Positions 45,971-58,610 of a DNA stretch of 64,000 bases are shown in pieces. A program made the position numbers and the translations under genes. The DNA is taken from NCBI RefSeq assembly GCF_048128805.1, contig NC_136017.1, forward strand, positions 17,373,807 through 17,437,806. Direction: 5' to 3'. The notes under the pieces are model-generated. The model saw only the letters and a program-made list of their open reading frames with translations, made no database searches and was not told the DNA's origin. Within the stretch, counting starts at the first letter, position 1. Each line of letters starts with the position of its first letter. Origin of the DNA: Centroberyx gerrardi. Taxonomy: Eukaryota; Chordata; Actinopteri; Beryciformes; Berycidae.

Positions 45971-46601
45971 TTTGTCATGTTTTCTCAGTATTCTATTTTA
46001 GAACTCTATAGCTTTCAATGACCAGTAGGCAGCTCAATGTATGATTGTACACCTGAAAGGGTTAAAGGTCACAGATTAGTGTGTAAAAATTAAATACTTG
46101 GTCAGTGGTTAAGCAGCCTGGTGTCAAGTTTTTTTTCAAGTGTTGTGGTGCCAAATTGAATGGGTAGTGTAGACTTGTTTTCACTGTGCATGTCTTATAA
46201 TCCAACTTCTGACAGGACATAACGACTGTGACCTCTTCTACATCTAACCTCCTTGCTCCACCTTTCATCATCCTTTTCTTCTTAACACCTTCTCCCCTCC
46301 CTCTTCTTTCCTGTCCTTCCCCTGTCAGGCCGGCCCCGTCCATGACTGCTTGCAGTCCTAGTTGACTTTATATTTTGAGTGAGAAGTTGGGTTGTGGTCC
46401 CATTGACTTGCATGGAGTTATGCCAGGTTTGGAGTCTTTTTGGAGCCAGCCCCTAGTGGACGTTAGCGGTATTACCGGCACTTCCTTATTGGCTTCAAAA
46501 TTCACCCGTGGTTTTGGCCACTTGGTGTATACACACAGCAAACACAAAATATTAAACAGCAGTAAGAGTGCCGTGCAGTCTTTGTCTGTTGGGCCTTTAG
46601 G

Positions 46602-46637
<36 letters not shown>

Positions 46638-46826
46638 CCACCAATTGGGTTTAGCCAGGAAAGCTTTCTCTCTTCCAGAAGGCCCAATTGACAATATCGT
46701 TGTTTTATTCTCCTGTTTGTGACTTCATTTATTTATTTGTTTTCTCCTCTTGGTTGCTCTCTGCTTTCTTTCTTTTTGGGGTCTGTGTGTATATGCATAG
46801 GTGTTTGTATATGTATGTATTTTCCT

Positions 46827-46861
<35 letters not shown>

Positions 46862-46938
46862 GGTATGTTGCTCATGTATACATACAGTGTGTGGGGTTAT
46901 GCATTTATATAAATACGGTGTGCATTCTTGCATGGTTA

Positions 46939-46975
<37 letters not shown>

Positions 46976-47685
46976 ATACTCTGGATGGTACATGCCAAAA
47001 ACCCTCTGTTAAGGAAACATGAGCAGATGACTTTTTTCATGTTTTTTCATGTCTTGTGATTATGCAGTGCGTCTAGCTGTGACTGCTGCTATTTTTAGAA
47101 CTTTAGTCATATCACAATGAAAATCATATTTCTGGCTATGATGGTAGCAGATGGTAGCTAAACTGACAAGCAGCAGCCCCCTTCATTAGCTATACTAATT
47201 ATTATACTAATATGTATGCTAATACGCCAATTCAGAAATGTCATCTTAACCTGCAAATATTTCTGTGAATACATGGAAAGCTATTGGCACATAAATAAGT
47301 GAATGTATCAAACTATTTTGTTTGCCAGTGGGAGAAATGTATTCCTGCATTTGGTCTCAAAAGAGTGGAGTGGTAAAAAGGAAAAAACACGACTAACATC
47401 AGCGTGGCATGCGTGAAATCCTGGCATGGACTTGTTTAGCTGTCACCTGTAACATCTACATCTCTAAGTGAACTTTAAAGAGATAATTTGCAAGATTCTT
47501 TTTCTTGATTTTGGAGACACCTTTGGTGATAAGTGATAAGTCATTGCTTTGGTGTTTTGCATTCAATGTAGGCACTGACCCAACACTAGCGTGGCACCAG
47601 TCCTCCAGAGCGCCTGTGCCTACATATGTTGGTTTTGCTTGTTTTTGTTCATTTTAGTTTTTTCATAGGTCTGGTGGAATCATCC
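45971..47685. other. No gene; three CA/GT microsatellites
   Basis: (CA)n at about 46600-46634, (TG)n at 46830-46861 and (GT)n at 46942-46971. The open frames over these tracts are repeat artefacts. A CCCATTGACTTGCATGGAG motif near 46398 is a common fish MITE piece. Nothing else was recognised. Confidence 0.6.
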
Positions 47686-47693
47686 ATCTAGGG

Positions 47694-48915
47694 CAGGGGT
47701 CTCAAACTCAATTTACCTGGGGGCCGCTGGAGGCAGAGTCTGGGTGAGGCTGGGCCGCATCAGGTATTCCACAAGAAAAGCTTTGTTAAAAAAATTCCAA
47801 TCTTCTCAAATGTCTTTATTTTTATTTTTTAACACAAAATAAGATTTAAACGTCTTTATTAACAGTTCTTTTACCTCAATGGGTTCTTCTGAATATGAAT
47901 TGTCCTGAACATGAATGGAACATTGAAGAACATGAACTGTCACTGTTGTGTTTAGCCGACGCACGGAGAACGTCTCGATGCACGGAGAATGTCATTTCCG
48001 CTTCTTTTTCCTGTGACAGCAGCACGGCGGTCGGCGGATAATAGCCCGGTAGCAGTCTCCTTTGTTTTTGCGCTCGATGTTCATGTCTTTCATGATGACA
48101 TGACACCATGGCATTTGTAGATGGTAGAAAGTACCGGGATAGCGAGCGCAAAAAGGCGACTGCTCCCGGAGTGTTATCCGCCGTGCTGTTGTTACAGGAA
48201 AAAGAAGCGGAAATGACACCGTGCTGTTGTTGTTGTTGTAAACGTAGTCATAGAAACAAAAAAAACAAATGACATCATATAGAAATATATGTAGTGTTCA
48301 TCGTGTGAGGCAATGCAAATAGCGCGATGCAAATAAAAAATAATGACCCACAAATAACGGTGCGACCCTATAATTGGTCCGGGTTACCGGGGACTGTTAT
48401 CGCCGACGGACAGGTGTCGCTATGTGACTGCAGACTACATTAGGCTACATTGAGTTCCTTACTTTTCTTTTATCCCGCCGCGTACGCATCACTTTGATTT
48501 ATTTTGAGAGAGACATATATACGTATAATGTCCCGCTGGGCAGCAACTTAAAAAACTTTTTTTTGGAAGTGTTGTGAACGCAGCGCGCTGGGACGAATGT
48601 CCGTGTGTGCCCAATAGAAACGAGGCAGCCAGCCAGGCACGGAAGAAAACTCTCCATGGCAACGCTGCTGTAACTTTCACTCATTGAGAAATGTTTCTCT
48701 GCTTGCAACAAGCCCGGTCGATGTCCCACCCCCGAGAGCCATATACCCCACCATGATTGGTAGGTTTGTTCAGCTCCGCACACAATACTGTAAAGTGGCA
48801 TCCATATAAAACTCGCGGGCCGCACTAACATTAAACTTTCATATTAAGGTGGGGGCCACAAAATATCGTCTCGCGGGCCGCAATTGGCCCGCGGGCCGCG
48901 AGCTTGAGACCCATG
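47694..48915. mobile_element. hAT (Charlie-like) non-autonomous element
   Basis: Left end CAGGGGTCTCAAACTCAATT and right end GAGCTTGAGACCCATG are inverted repeats, with an exact 8-bp duplication ATCTAGGG (47686-47693 and 48916-48923). The ends are rich in GGGCCGC motifs. It is 1222 bp. Short frames inside show no transposase motif. A strong internal inverted repeat lies at 47993-48216. Confidence 0.9.
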
Positions 48916-48923
48916 ATCTAGGG

Positions 48924-49379
48924 GTTTTCTCTGATGTCAATACACAGGTGGGTGCATCAGTGGTGACTGGATTGCCCCAATGTAATTACTGACCAATCAA
49001 ACCAAGGAAGGTGATGTGCCGCTTGTCTCAACATTTCAAACAACATTTTTGTCTAATACGGTCATCACGATTACAATTGAAAAATGTCAGGACATGATGT
49101 AACAGGTTACTATGCTACTACCCACATGCTACCGCGTGTGGGTACAATCAAGATTGGGCTAAGTTGTTTTTAGCTAACGTTAGCCAAGTCTGATGCATTG
49201 AATCTGACCAATTTTCGGCCCCTGTCAATAGGAAATTGCCTTTCAAAGTTATGTGTCATTAATATCACTGCACAAACAAGAAAATATGTGTTCACCATTT
49301 CATGGACCTCATCCTGCAATACCACACAGTCTGTGCATCTTGGAATGTAGCACCTGCTTCCACTTAAAGTTCAGCAGCC
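48924..49379. other. No feature recognised
   Basis: Non-coding in appearance, without recognisable repeats, up to the DIRS-like element whose 5' limit is itself uncertain. Confidence 0.35.
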
Positions 49380-52300
49380 ATGCTTCAGGGCTCACAAGGG
49401 AACAATGTCCAAAATACCATACTCTCGACTGACCCCGAGTTGCAGTGCAGTCAATCTCGGAACCCATCGTCTATCGGTCTGACGACGATTAGACTCTGGG
49501 GGCGACGGCCAATATTTCGGGGTTTCCGGTGTAGCCAGCAGATATCTGGGCCAAGACTTCCTCTTCCGTGCGCCGGTCATTGTTTACAGTCCGATTAGCA
49601 ACTTGAGACGCGAGAATGGAGTTGGAGTTGAGAGACGATGTCTACGACCGGATTAAAGTGATACTTTTTGTAGGTGTTTTAGGTCCAGACGACATTTCGG
49701 CTAATCTCTATAAATAGATATCTGCATATGAGACGTCATCAGACAGACTGTGCATCACTCCTAAACGCTCGATAGCATTATTAAACTCAGACAAACACGG
49801 AAATTTCGATTTCAAAAAACAGTCAACTCACCATGGATCCCGAACTGCGGATCAATCCACCCGATTCAGACGGCGATCTGATGGTTGATGGTTGATGATT
49901 CGTTCGGAACCGGTTATCCTCCACCAGACACGCCGCAGCAACCAGACCACAGCCAAGCGTCCCAGCGGAGTCGCTTGCGCTCAGTGGTCAACGTACCACG
50001 GCCCTGTCGGCATCTCCACTCAAGCTCCACCAACAAGATCTCTCCGACTCCCAGCAGATCTCAGGCCTCCTCTCCTCCTTCAGCGAGGGCCGAAAACCAC
50101 GGACGCAGCAGGCATGGTCATCGGAGCCGGCTCCAACCCTCTTCTTATCGGCAGCGGCCCCCCTCACGTAGGCCTACAGTCCCCGGCTTTCCACCACAAC
50201 GCACTCGCGGCGTGCCCTCATCTTCTATTTGGCAGTCTCCACGTCCACAAACAGAGCCCGACATCAGAGACTGGACCGTCGCCCGCCTCCAACGTTTCCT
50301 GAAAGGGAAAGGCATTCCCTTCCACCGCGCCGACAATAAAGCCACACTGTTTCAACTATATTCAGCCTCATAAATACAGCAACAACAAACACCGTGCTTC
50401 CTGCGCTTCCGGCTTCCTCGCCCGTGTCGTCAGGCGTGACGTCACAGAGCCTCCGCCGCCACAGCCACAGCCCGCATCATCAGCCCCCCCCTGGTGGGGG
50501 GCAGGTCGTATGTCCCCCTGTGCCTGCTCCCTCTGTTTCAGACTTCTCTCAGATGATCTCAGCTTTCTTTTCATCCCTGTCTTCGCAGGCTTCACAAAAT
50601 CCCTGTGCACATACATCCTTTCATCCCATCATCCCTTCCTCTACCCTTCCTTCAGCCGCTCACAGCAACACGGCTTCTGCTCCTCCCTTTTCTTTCATAG
50701 CCAACACGGCAGCACGAGAGCCCCATCCAGCAACTCAAGGGGCCCCACCACAGGCTAATCAAGTTGGTGATTCTCAGCCTCCTCCTTCATTTCCAACTGG
50801 TCCATCCCCCCCCCATTCGCACCCCCACCCCCTCCCTTCCCCAACACCCAAATGTTTTTTATCCTTATGCCGATAATTACACTCTAGCCACAGCAGCACC
50901 ACCCATCCAGCCAGCTTTGTCAGTTTATCGCCCTTCTCCCGTCTCTCCTGCATTATGCCAGAAGATACTCACCAGTAATTATGTATATTTAGCCCAGCTC
51001 CTTCAGCCATCCATTATCGACACTAGCCAGCCCAGGGAAATGCAGACTAACTTCGGTTCAGTGTAGCTCTGCCACCCATTACCTTCAAGGTCAAAGGATT
51101 TAACTCCTGCAGAATTTGCCCTTTATTTGCATTTTCACTTTACCGTGACATTATCTGCTCAGCCTTTCCCGCACGGAGATCTGAGCTAGATGATTATCTA
51201 TCTATCGTGCTTGACATGGCCTTACGTTTCGGAGGGACAGGTTTTTACAGCTACCACGTTCACTTTGCTAACCAGGCAGCTGGCCGGATACAGCAATTTA
51301 ACCAGGGAACATACTGGGGCGCCCTCGACTCCGAACTTTACTGCCGCATCTTCGCAGCCCGCACATCCCTCTCCTGCAAGTTATGCAGAGCCCCTTCCCA
51401 CCCCGCCACAGCATGCACAGTCAGTGCTCCACCACCTCGCTCACGTCCCTCTTCCTCGCGCAACGCCCCAGTTTTTAATCGTCTATCACCAGCCGCACCC
51501 CCACCTCCCATCATCCCTAGATCCATGGACATACGTCCTTCAGTCAATGTCCCCGTGCCGAAGGGAGTCGACAAACGGGGAAGGCCAATCCTCTACTAGG
51601 GAGGCAGGATGGTGTGCAACAACTTCAACCACCTGGGCTGCACTCTTTCCAACTGCCGCCTCCTGCACGTCTGCTCCTTCTGCGGAGGTGCTCATGCCAG
51701 GAGTACCTGATCCCACAATCCAACCACACCAGCAGACTGACTAGCACAGCACCTCGGCACACCCATTAAGGTACATGTCCTTGCCACTGCTCTACAAAAC
51801 CATCCAGATAGACAGTTCGTTCACTTTCTCATCGATGGCTTCACACATGGTTTCCATCCAGGTATAGAAGGCTAAGGAAGTCAAGGAAGGATTTATGATA
51901 GGCCCATTCGACAATCCTCCTTTTCCAGTATTCCGCATCAGCCCAATAGGCGTTGCCACTCGAAAATACGAAATCGAAAAAAGAGGCTGATCTAAAGCAG
52001 ACATCACCAGCGCATTCAAAGTCTTGCCAATTCATCCAGACTTCTGGCGTTTTTTCGGTGTTTGCTGGAAAGGTGCATATTATTTTTCTGTGCGCCTTAC
52101 CTTCGGCTGCAGAAGCAGTCCTAAGATCTTTGACTCCCTTTCAGAAGCCCTGTGCTGGATCCTGACTAACAACCACAGACTCCCTTACATACTCCACCTT
52201 CTCAACGATTTTCTCGTCGTCACTCCACCAGTCTCACCTCCTCACCTCGGGCTCACTACTCTCACAAAAGCTTTCTCAGAACTTGGCGTCCCTCTTTCTG

Positions 52301-53581
52301 AAGAGAAAACCTCAGGGCCTAGCACATCCATCGAGTTCTTAGGCATCACGCTGGACTCAATTTCCTTCCAGGCATCTCTGCCCTCAGAGAAAATACAGCG
52401 CATCACTCTGCTTCTGTTGAATTATCTCCTGGCAGACAGATGCACCAAACGCCAGCTACTAGCCCTCCTTGGCCATCTCAATTATGCCATCCACATAATT
52501 CCACAAGCAAAATCCTTCCTGTCCAACCTTTTGACTAAAGCTGCAGCCGTCCCCTCTCTCCACGATAGAGTCGTTCTGGACGATGCCTGCAAAATGGAAT
52601 TGCCTATGTGGCAACATTTCCTGTCTTCTTGGAATGGCATTTCCTACGACAACTTCATCACCCAGCCCGAGGACATCCAACTTTACACGGATGCAGCTCC
52701 CTCCATAGGTTTCGGTGGCTACTATGGAGGGAGATGGTTCGCTTCTGCTTGGCCCTCAGAGCAAATCTCTCGACTCCGAGTCCCGCGCTCCTTCATCCGT
52801 GCTTCACGAGCTATACCCCATCGTCATAGCTGCCATTCTTTGGGGGCATGAATGGTCTAGGAAGTCCATACTCATCCACTCCGATAACACCGCAGTCGTA
52901 GAGATCCTAAACAAAGGTCGATCTCGTTCTCCAGCCATCATGCAGTTCCTGCACAGACTCACGTTAATCTCGGCTCAACATCAGTTCATCCTCCGGGCAG
53001 CCCACATTCCTGGTTACCACAGAAGCATTGCTGATTCATTGTCTCGCTTCTCATTCCAGAAATTCAGACACTTGGTCCCAGAATCGGATTTTCATCCCAT
53101 ACCAATCCCACCGTTTTCAGCCACAACATTCAACTAGCTCCACAGCTGGGAAACCTCTCTAACGCTTCACAAGAAGCTATCCTTAACAGCCTCGCCCCAA
53201 GCACTCTCTCAGCCTACCTAACTGGCTGGAATTGTTTCAAGGCATACCACGCCACCTACCAGCTGTCATTTCCCATGCTCATTCCATCCAAAAAATCCGG
53301 TCCTCCACCATCCAGACCTACTTAGCAAGAATCAACTTCTTCTTCAAACTAGTCACTGGCCTCCATTGTCCTTCTACCTCCCATTCCCATGTTACTATGT
53401 TAATCAAAGGCTTACGTAAACACGAACCTGCTCTCCCGGCTAGATGCTTGCCACTCACTTCTGACCTTCTCAGCCTCTGCATCTGTTCTCTACGTTCAGG
53501 CTACATATCCCCTATGGTTGACTTAACCCTAGAATCCATGTTCCTGCTGGCCTTTTTCGGCTTCCTGAGGTGCTCCGAATT
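49380..53581 (+). mobile_element. DIRS-type tyrosine-recombinase retroelement (fossil, broken)
   Basis: Parts in order: a leader region, a gag-like ORF1 (about 49830-50370) ending in a SAP-like RDWTVARLQRFLKGKGIPF segment, a long region of low recognisability, reverse transcriptase plus RNase H (about 51950-53100), and the start of a tyrosine recombinase (about 53160-53581) ending at FGFLRCSEF. The RT reads LTFGCRSSPKIFDSL and IEFLGITLDS and the RNase H reads IQLYTDAAPSIGFGGYYGG, typical of DIRS elements. The 3' part is cut by the LINE that begins at 53582 and was not found beyond it. It is clearly broken, with several reading interruptions. It is an old copy; its 5' limit is approximate. Confidence 0.78.
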
Positions 53582-56500
53582 TATATGGAAATTCTTTATT
53601 AGGAATAACCCCTTGAGATGTACCATCTCGTTTTCACGGGGGTCCTAAACGACAAAAATACAATATAAACATAGACAAAACATTTAACAAAAAAAACAAA
53701 AAAACAAAACAAAACAAAACAAAACAATAAATATCAAATAATAAGACATACAAAATCAGGAGATCATACTCCAAGCGGAGCATGAAAAATGGATCATTAA
53801 TTCATAGATTATAGAAAAGAATTCAAGTATTAATGTCAGTGAGAGCATTAAGTAATAAAGTTATAAAACATAATTATAGAGTTGTTATTATGGACATGTA
53901 CAACTGATCCCATAATAAGAAGACAGGGTATTTTTGAACAGGTGGAAAGATGATATGGACCGAATATTTACAGGTAGATTATTCCAATCAGAGGGAGCTT
54001 TCTTAAGGCTTTCTTAGCTATTGACTTAGAGACTGCAGGAACAGAAAAAAAGAGCTGTATAGAGTGTCTCAATAGATAATTAGAGGAGAAGGGTACCATA
54101 AACTGTTTTAAATAGTGAGGGTAATTGAAATGTATACATTTAAAAATAAACTGCAGCGGATGTCGTTGTCTTCTTATGATGGGAGAGGGCAAATTAAGAG
54201 TTTCATACATTGTACAATGATGAGTTATGAAAGGACAGCCAAGAACAAATCTGCATAGTCTATTATAAACTATATTGAGAGGAAGAAGATTAGTTTGGGA
54301 TGCAGCCTGATATACAACATCAGCATAATCTAAGATTGGTAAAATGAGTTGTAGCGCAAGCTTCTTTCTAACAGTAAATGAAAAGCAGTTTCTGGCATGG
54401 TAAAGAACACCAATACCGAAGTTCATTTTCTTCACAATATAATTAATATGACATTTAAATGAGAGTTCTGAGTCCAGCAATAGGCCCAGGTATTTGGTGT
54501 GTTCAACTCTTTGCAGTGGCGTACCATCAAGACAGGCAATAACACATGAATAAGCTTTAGATCTGGATTTAATGAGTAGTAATTTATTAGCTGCAAGCCA
54601 GTATTGTAGGGTATTAAAATCAGACTGCAAAGCTGATTCAATCTGTATTAAATTAGTTTTAGATGTGTATATTATCGTATCGTCCGCATAAAGCTGAACA
54701 CAATGTTCAGAACAAATCGAGGGGAGGTCATTAATAAAAATGGAAAAAAGAAGTGGACCAAGAGTTGAGCCTTGAGGTACGCCTCGTTGTTGTACTAATG
54801 TATCAGATTTGCTTCCTTGTATGACAACACATTGTTTTCTGTTATGAAGATAGGAATTGAACCAAAGTAAAGCATTACATGACAGACCAACAGAGTAAAG
54901 TTTATCTAAAAGAAGGTAGTGATCGACCAGATCAAAAGCCTTGGTCAAGTCAATGAAAATTGCACCTGTTAATTTACTATTGTTAGATGCAGAGAAAATA
55001 TCATTTATAAGTTTTAATAAAGCAGTAGTTGTGGAATGATCTGATCGAAAGCCAGATTGAAAAGGTGATAAGATATTGTACTTATTGAGATAATATGACA
55101 ATTGATCATAAATTAGTTTTTCAAATACTTTTGCAGTAGAACAGATGATTGAAATTGGTCTATAATTGAGTACATCGAGTACATCGCCCCCTTTGTGCAA
55201 GGAAGTGATACGTGAACATTTCCATATGGCAGGTATTTCACAAGTAGATAAAGACATGTTAAAAAGATCACAAAGAGGGTACATGAGAATGTGGGACGAT
55301 AATTTGAGAAATTTGGTTTCAATGCCATCTAACCCAGGACCACTACTCACTTTTAGATCATTAATGGCATCCTGTGCCTCGACAGGTGTTATACTCCTGA
55401 AAGAGAAGGAGCTGTGACTAGACAGTACATTGTTAAAATCACCACCAATAGAAGGATCAGGCATTATAGCAGAACAAACCGAGGAGAAATACTGATTAAA
55501 TGCTTGAGCGACTAAAAGTGGAACGTGTGGCCCATAATGGGTTTCAACAGACTATATTATAGAGGAAAACACTGAAGCATAGTACCCCCCCCCATTTCAA
55601 AACGTTTAGCCTAGACATTGTGAGGATGTATTGTTATTTGTGTCAGTGGCAGAACCAAAGAGTATTATATGTGTTTGTGCTAGGACAGTAAAAGGGCAGC
55701 AGAGGGCGCTCTGAGTTTAGCAGTCAGCACGCATCGCTTTCGCGGCATACAGGGAAGTTCAGAGGTCAGAGATAGAGCTAGTGCCACGAAGAGATGAGCA
55801 TTGCTGACCACTGTGTTACATGTTTTGCACAGGTAAGAACTGCTATGGTGAAAGTATAAGTGAATTGTGCTAGCAATTAACATTAGCAACTCGCGCTAGC
55901 AGTTAGCATTAGCGATGCACGGGCGAATATTAGCATTGGCAGTTAGCAGGGGTTAGCGTTAGCGGCCATGTTGACTCGGTAAAGTCCGTGAAATGTTCAT
56001 GTGTTTTGTTAATAGCGTTTTTACTGTCTTGTAGATGATGTTATTTGTGTTCAGAGTGTTTAAAAGTAAGAATATTACTAGCCAACGTATGCTAGGTTTA
56101 GTTAGCCAGCCAAGTCAGACCTGTAATGTTAAGCCTGTAGTAACATAGGTTTGAAAGCTAGGTTTATTGTATTTCCCTGCCAGCAGATATAATGGGTAGC
56201 AGGGCTAGTTAGACTGGCTAGGTCATCCTGTAAATAGAGGTTAATGTGTAATGTGATGTTTTGAATTAGTTAACTGAGCAAGAAACATTTATGGAACCTA
56301 AAATATGTTTATTGATATTCAGTGTTGTTTCTGTGTTGTGTGGAAGATGTCATGGTGCAGTCTAAATATGTAAATGTGGGTAGCATGGTATACTAGATGG
56401 CTAAAATAAGTGAAGTCCATTGAGTGTAGGTGTAAAGCAGGACTCTAAGCTCAAGTAATACAGGGAAGTTCAGAGGTCAGAGATAGAGCTAGTGCCACGA

Positions 56501-57525
56501 AGAGATGATGAGCATTGCTGACCACTGTGTTACATGTTTTGCACAGGTAACCCCCCTATAAATAAATGTGTTGCACCAGTTTGGGCCCAGCGCTTCATTC
56601 AGGACCTGTAACACATGCAATATGACATTGTTAACTCTTATCTGATTAGGTGAAGTTTTATCATACATACATAGTTATAGTTTTGATTTTATTCCAAAAT
56701 TGTTTAGGATTTTTAAAGTCCTGAGCAAGAGATTCTTTATAATAATTGGATTTGGCATTTCTGGTCATAGTTTTGCTTGTATTTCTCAACTGTCTGTACT
56801 TTTCCCAGTCAGCAGGATCCTTGGACTTTCGAAATGTGGCCCATGCATTATCTCTCTGCCTGAAAATACTTATAAGTTCAGAGGTTATCCAGGGAAGATG
56901 CCTTCCCTTGACTTTGGTAGTTTTCAAGGGAGCATGTTTATCTATAACTTCAATGAATTTGGATTATAAAAAGTCCCAAGCATCATGAACATTTGGTATT
57001 AGTTAATACCTGTCCCAATTAATTGAAATTAGGTCATTAATAAATTGATCTATATTCATTTTCTTATATTGCCTGATTCAAATTAATTTGGGTGGCAATT
57101 TGGGTAGTTTAATTTTCCAAATACAGTACACAATTGCATGGTCACTGAGGCAGTCAGACATAACCCCTGCTTTTAAAAATCTATTTGGGTGTGAAACCAG
57201 TATCCAGTCAAGCAGAGATTGACATGTAGGTGTAACACGAGTGGGCTCACTAATTAACTGAGTTAGGTTCAAATTTCCAAAAATGTTTTTTTCTTTACTA
57301 GAAGATTTATCAATCCAATTCTTATTGAAGTCACCTAATATAATAATTTCATTTCCGCAAGTAATAGAATTGATAGTAGAAATCATACAGTTAAAGGATT
57401 CAGCAGGTGCAGAGGGAGGTCTATAAATGTTTTCAATAGTTATGTACTTATTCTCATGCAGAGTTACCTTTACAAAAATACACTCAAAATGTAAAGGCTC
57501 AACATCAGTTATAATTAACTCGTTT
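53582..57525 (-). mobile_element. LINE (jockey superfamily, L2/CR1-like), 5'-truncated, interrupted
   Basis: Minus strand. An endonuclease C-terminal part at about 57078-57520 has IYRPPSAPAESF, IIILGDFNKNW, LLDWILVS and a final SDHAIVY, the APE-type GDFN/SDH signature. A linker at 56661-56927 reads RHLPWITSELISIFRQRDNA. The RT at 53968-55464 (498 aa, continuing open to about 55545) has YRPISIICSTAKVFEKL, IDLTKAFDLVDHYLL, GVPQGSTLGPLLFSIFINDL, the catalytic YADDTII and an intact C-terminus. The RT frame has no stop over 500 codons, so this is the youngest-looking LINE here. A ~1.1-kb foreign insert separates linker and RT. The 3' end at 53582 lies in the DIRS recombinase frame. Confidence 0.85.
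55590..56620. mobile_element. LTR-like insert with two ~90-bp direct repeats
   Basis: The insert separates the two coding parts of the LINE. It contains two near-identical ~90-bp blocks beginning ATACAGGGAAGTTCAGAGGT (55747-55834 and 56458-56549), each ending in GTTTTGCACAGGTAA. Its end has a CTATAAATAAATGTGTTGCA promoter or poly(A)-like stretch and GACCTGTAACA, reminiscent of an LTR 3' end. Exact borders and a target duplication could not be fixed. Treat it as a probable LTR-type or composite fossil. Confidence 0.4.
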
Positions 57526-58610
57526 CAGATTTCCAAGGGGATCGACAGAGCCACGCTGCCCCTGGGAGATCTTCCATCTTGGCTGTGCCGAACTTTGGAC
57601 TGCTGTGTGCGATTCATCTGGGGATATGGATTCAGAGCTCAGACCCTGAGTATTTTTATGGACTTTTAGGAACAAAGGACTTTTAGACCGTTTTTACCCA
57701 TTTACTATAATAAATCTTTTTGTTTTTAAACTACCCTAACATTTGTCTTTCTTGGGTGCTTGAACACTGCTCTCCTCTGAAAGAACCAGTCAAAAGTAGA
57801 GAGAAAGTAAAGAGCTCCTAGGGCTCTAAAAACTCCTAGGTGGCATTTCTCAGCCATTTCTGTCAATTACACCATCATCCAAGACCCTGCCCACAACTTG
57901 AATAATCCAATCAAAATGCTAAAACATCACAGTGGACTGCCCCCTTCGGTGAGGAGGCTACCAGACCTATGAAGTGCCAAAAAACTCAGAAAGTAGGTGT
58001 GGTTAACATGCGGAAACAAACAAACAATTCCGAGGAAAAACAAATGTAAACACAGGTGGGTAAGCTAGGCCAACACAGGACCACAGTGTGTGATTCGTGT
58101 GCCCAGGAGAAAAGTATCTTTGGATTTGTTCAGACTGCAGGCAAATCCGATGTTTTTGTTTCTCAAATCCGATCTTTAGTTGTGATTGTCCACACTATTA
58201 TTTGCAAGTGAGCAGGTTGGATTTGTGTGTTCAGGCACCATTAAGCTATCTGCATTGGTTGCCATGGTAACGACTTCGGCGTGTGTACGTACGGTAACTT
58301 ACGGCATGTTTTTCAGATACGGAACCAAAACAAAAAGCTGCAAATAGAGACTTATCATCTATGCCTCCGCACCACAGGACGGTCTAGTCGTGGTACAGAA
58401 TTCCTCGTAGCAGCAGACAACATCCCCGACGGTAAGGGCTGTTGTTTACCTTCTCCATTTTCATTTCTGGTGCTCTGGATGTGACGCCAATGGTATGTGT
58501 CATGCTGTGAGTGACGTTAAGGACAGTTTGAAAACCGTTTTGAGCGGCTAGAGCGGTCAGACTGTAGAAATTCGATTTTGAATTGCATTTCAAACCACAT
58601 AAATGTGAAC
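57526..58610. other. No gene recognised
   Basis: It begins right after the LINE 5' truncation point. A short frame (57530-57670) has no family motif. At 58130-58300 and near 58555 GTTCAGACTGCAGGCAAATC-type sequence resembles that at 36825-36940, a MITE-like family found twice in the window. Confidence 0.4.

Noticed and set aside
46568-47022. Several overlapping open frames with runs of Cys-Val or His-Thr
   Set aside because: They are translations of (GT)n/(CA)n microsatellites and have no other coding signal.
50394-51744. Overlapping proline/serine-rich frames as host genes
   Set aside because: They fall between ORF1 and RT of the DIRS fossil and are low-complexity, so they were not called separately.
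57526-57760. Short frame and AATAAA-containing stretch as a solo LTR or a continuation of the DIRS element
   Set aside because: Neither terminal TG/CA pairs nor tyrosine-recombinase motifs could be recognised.
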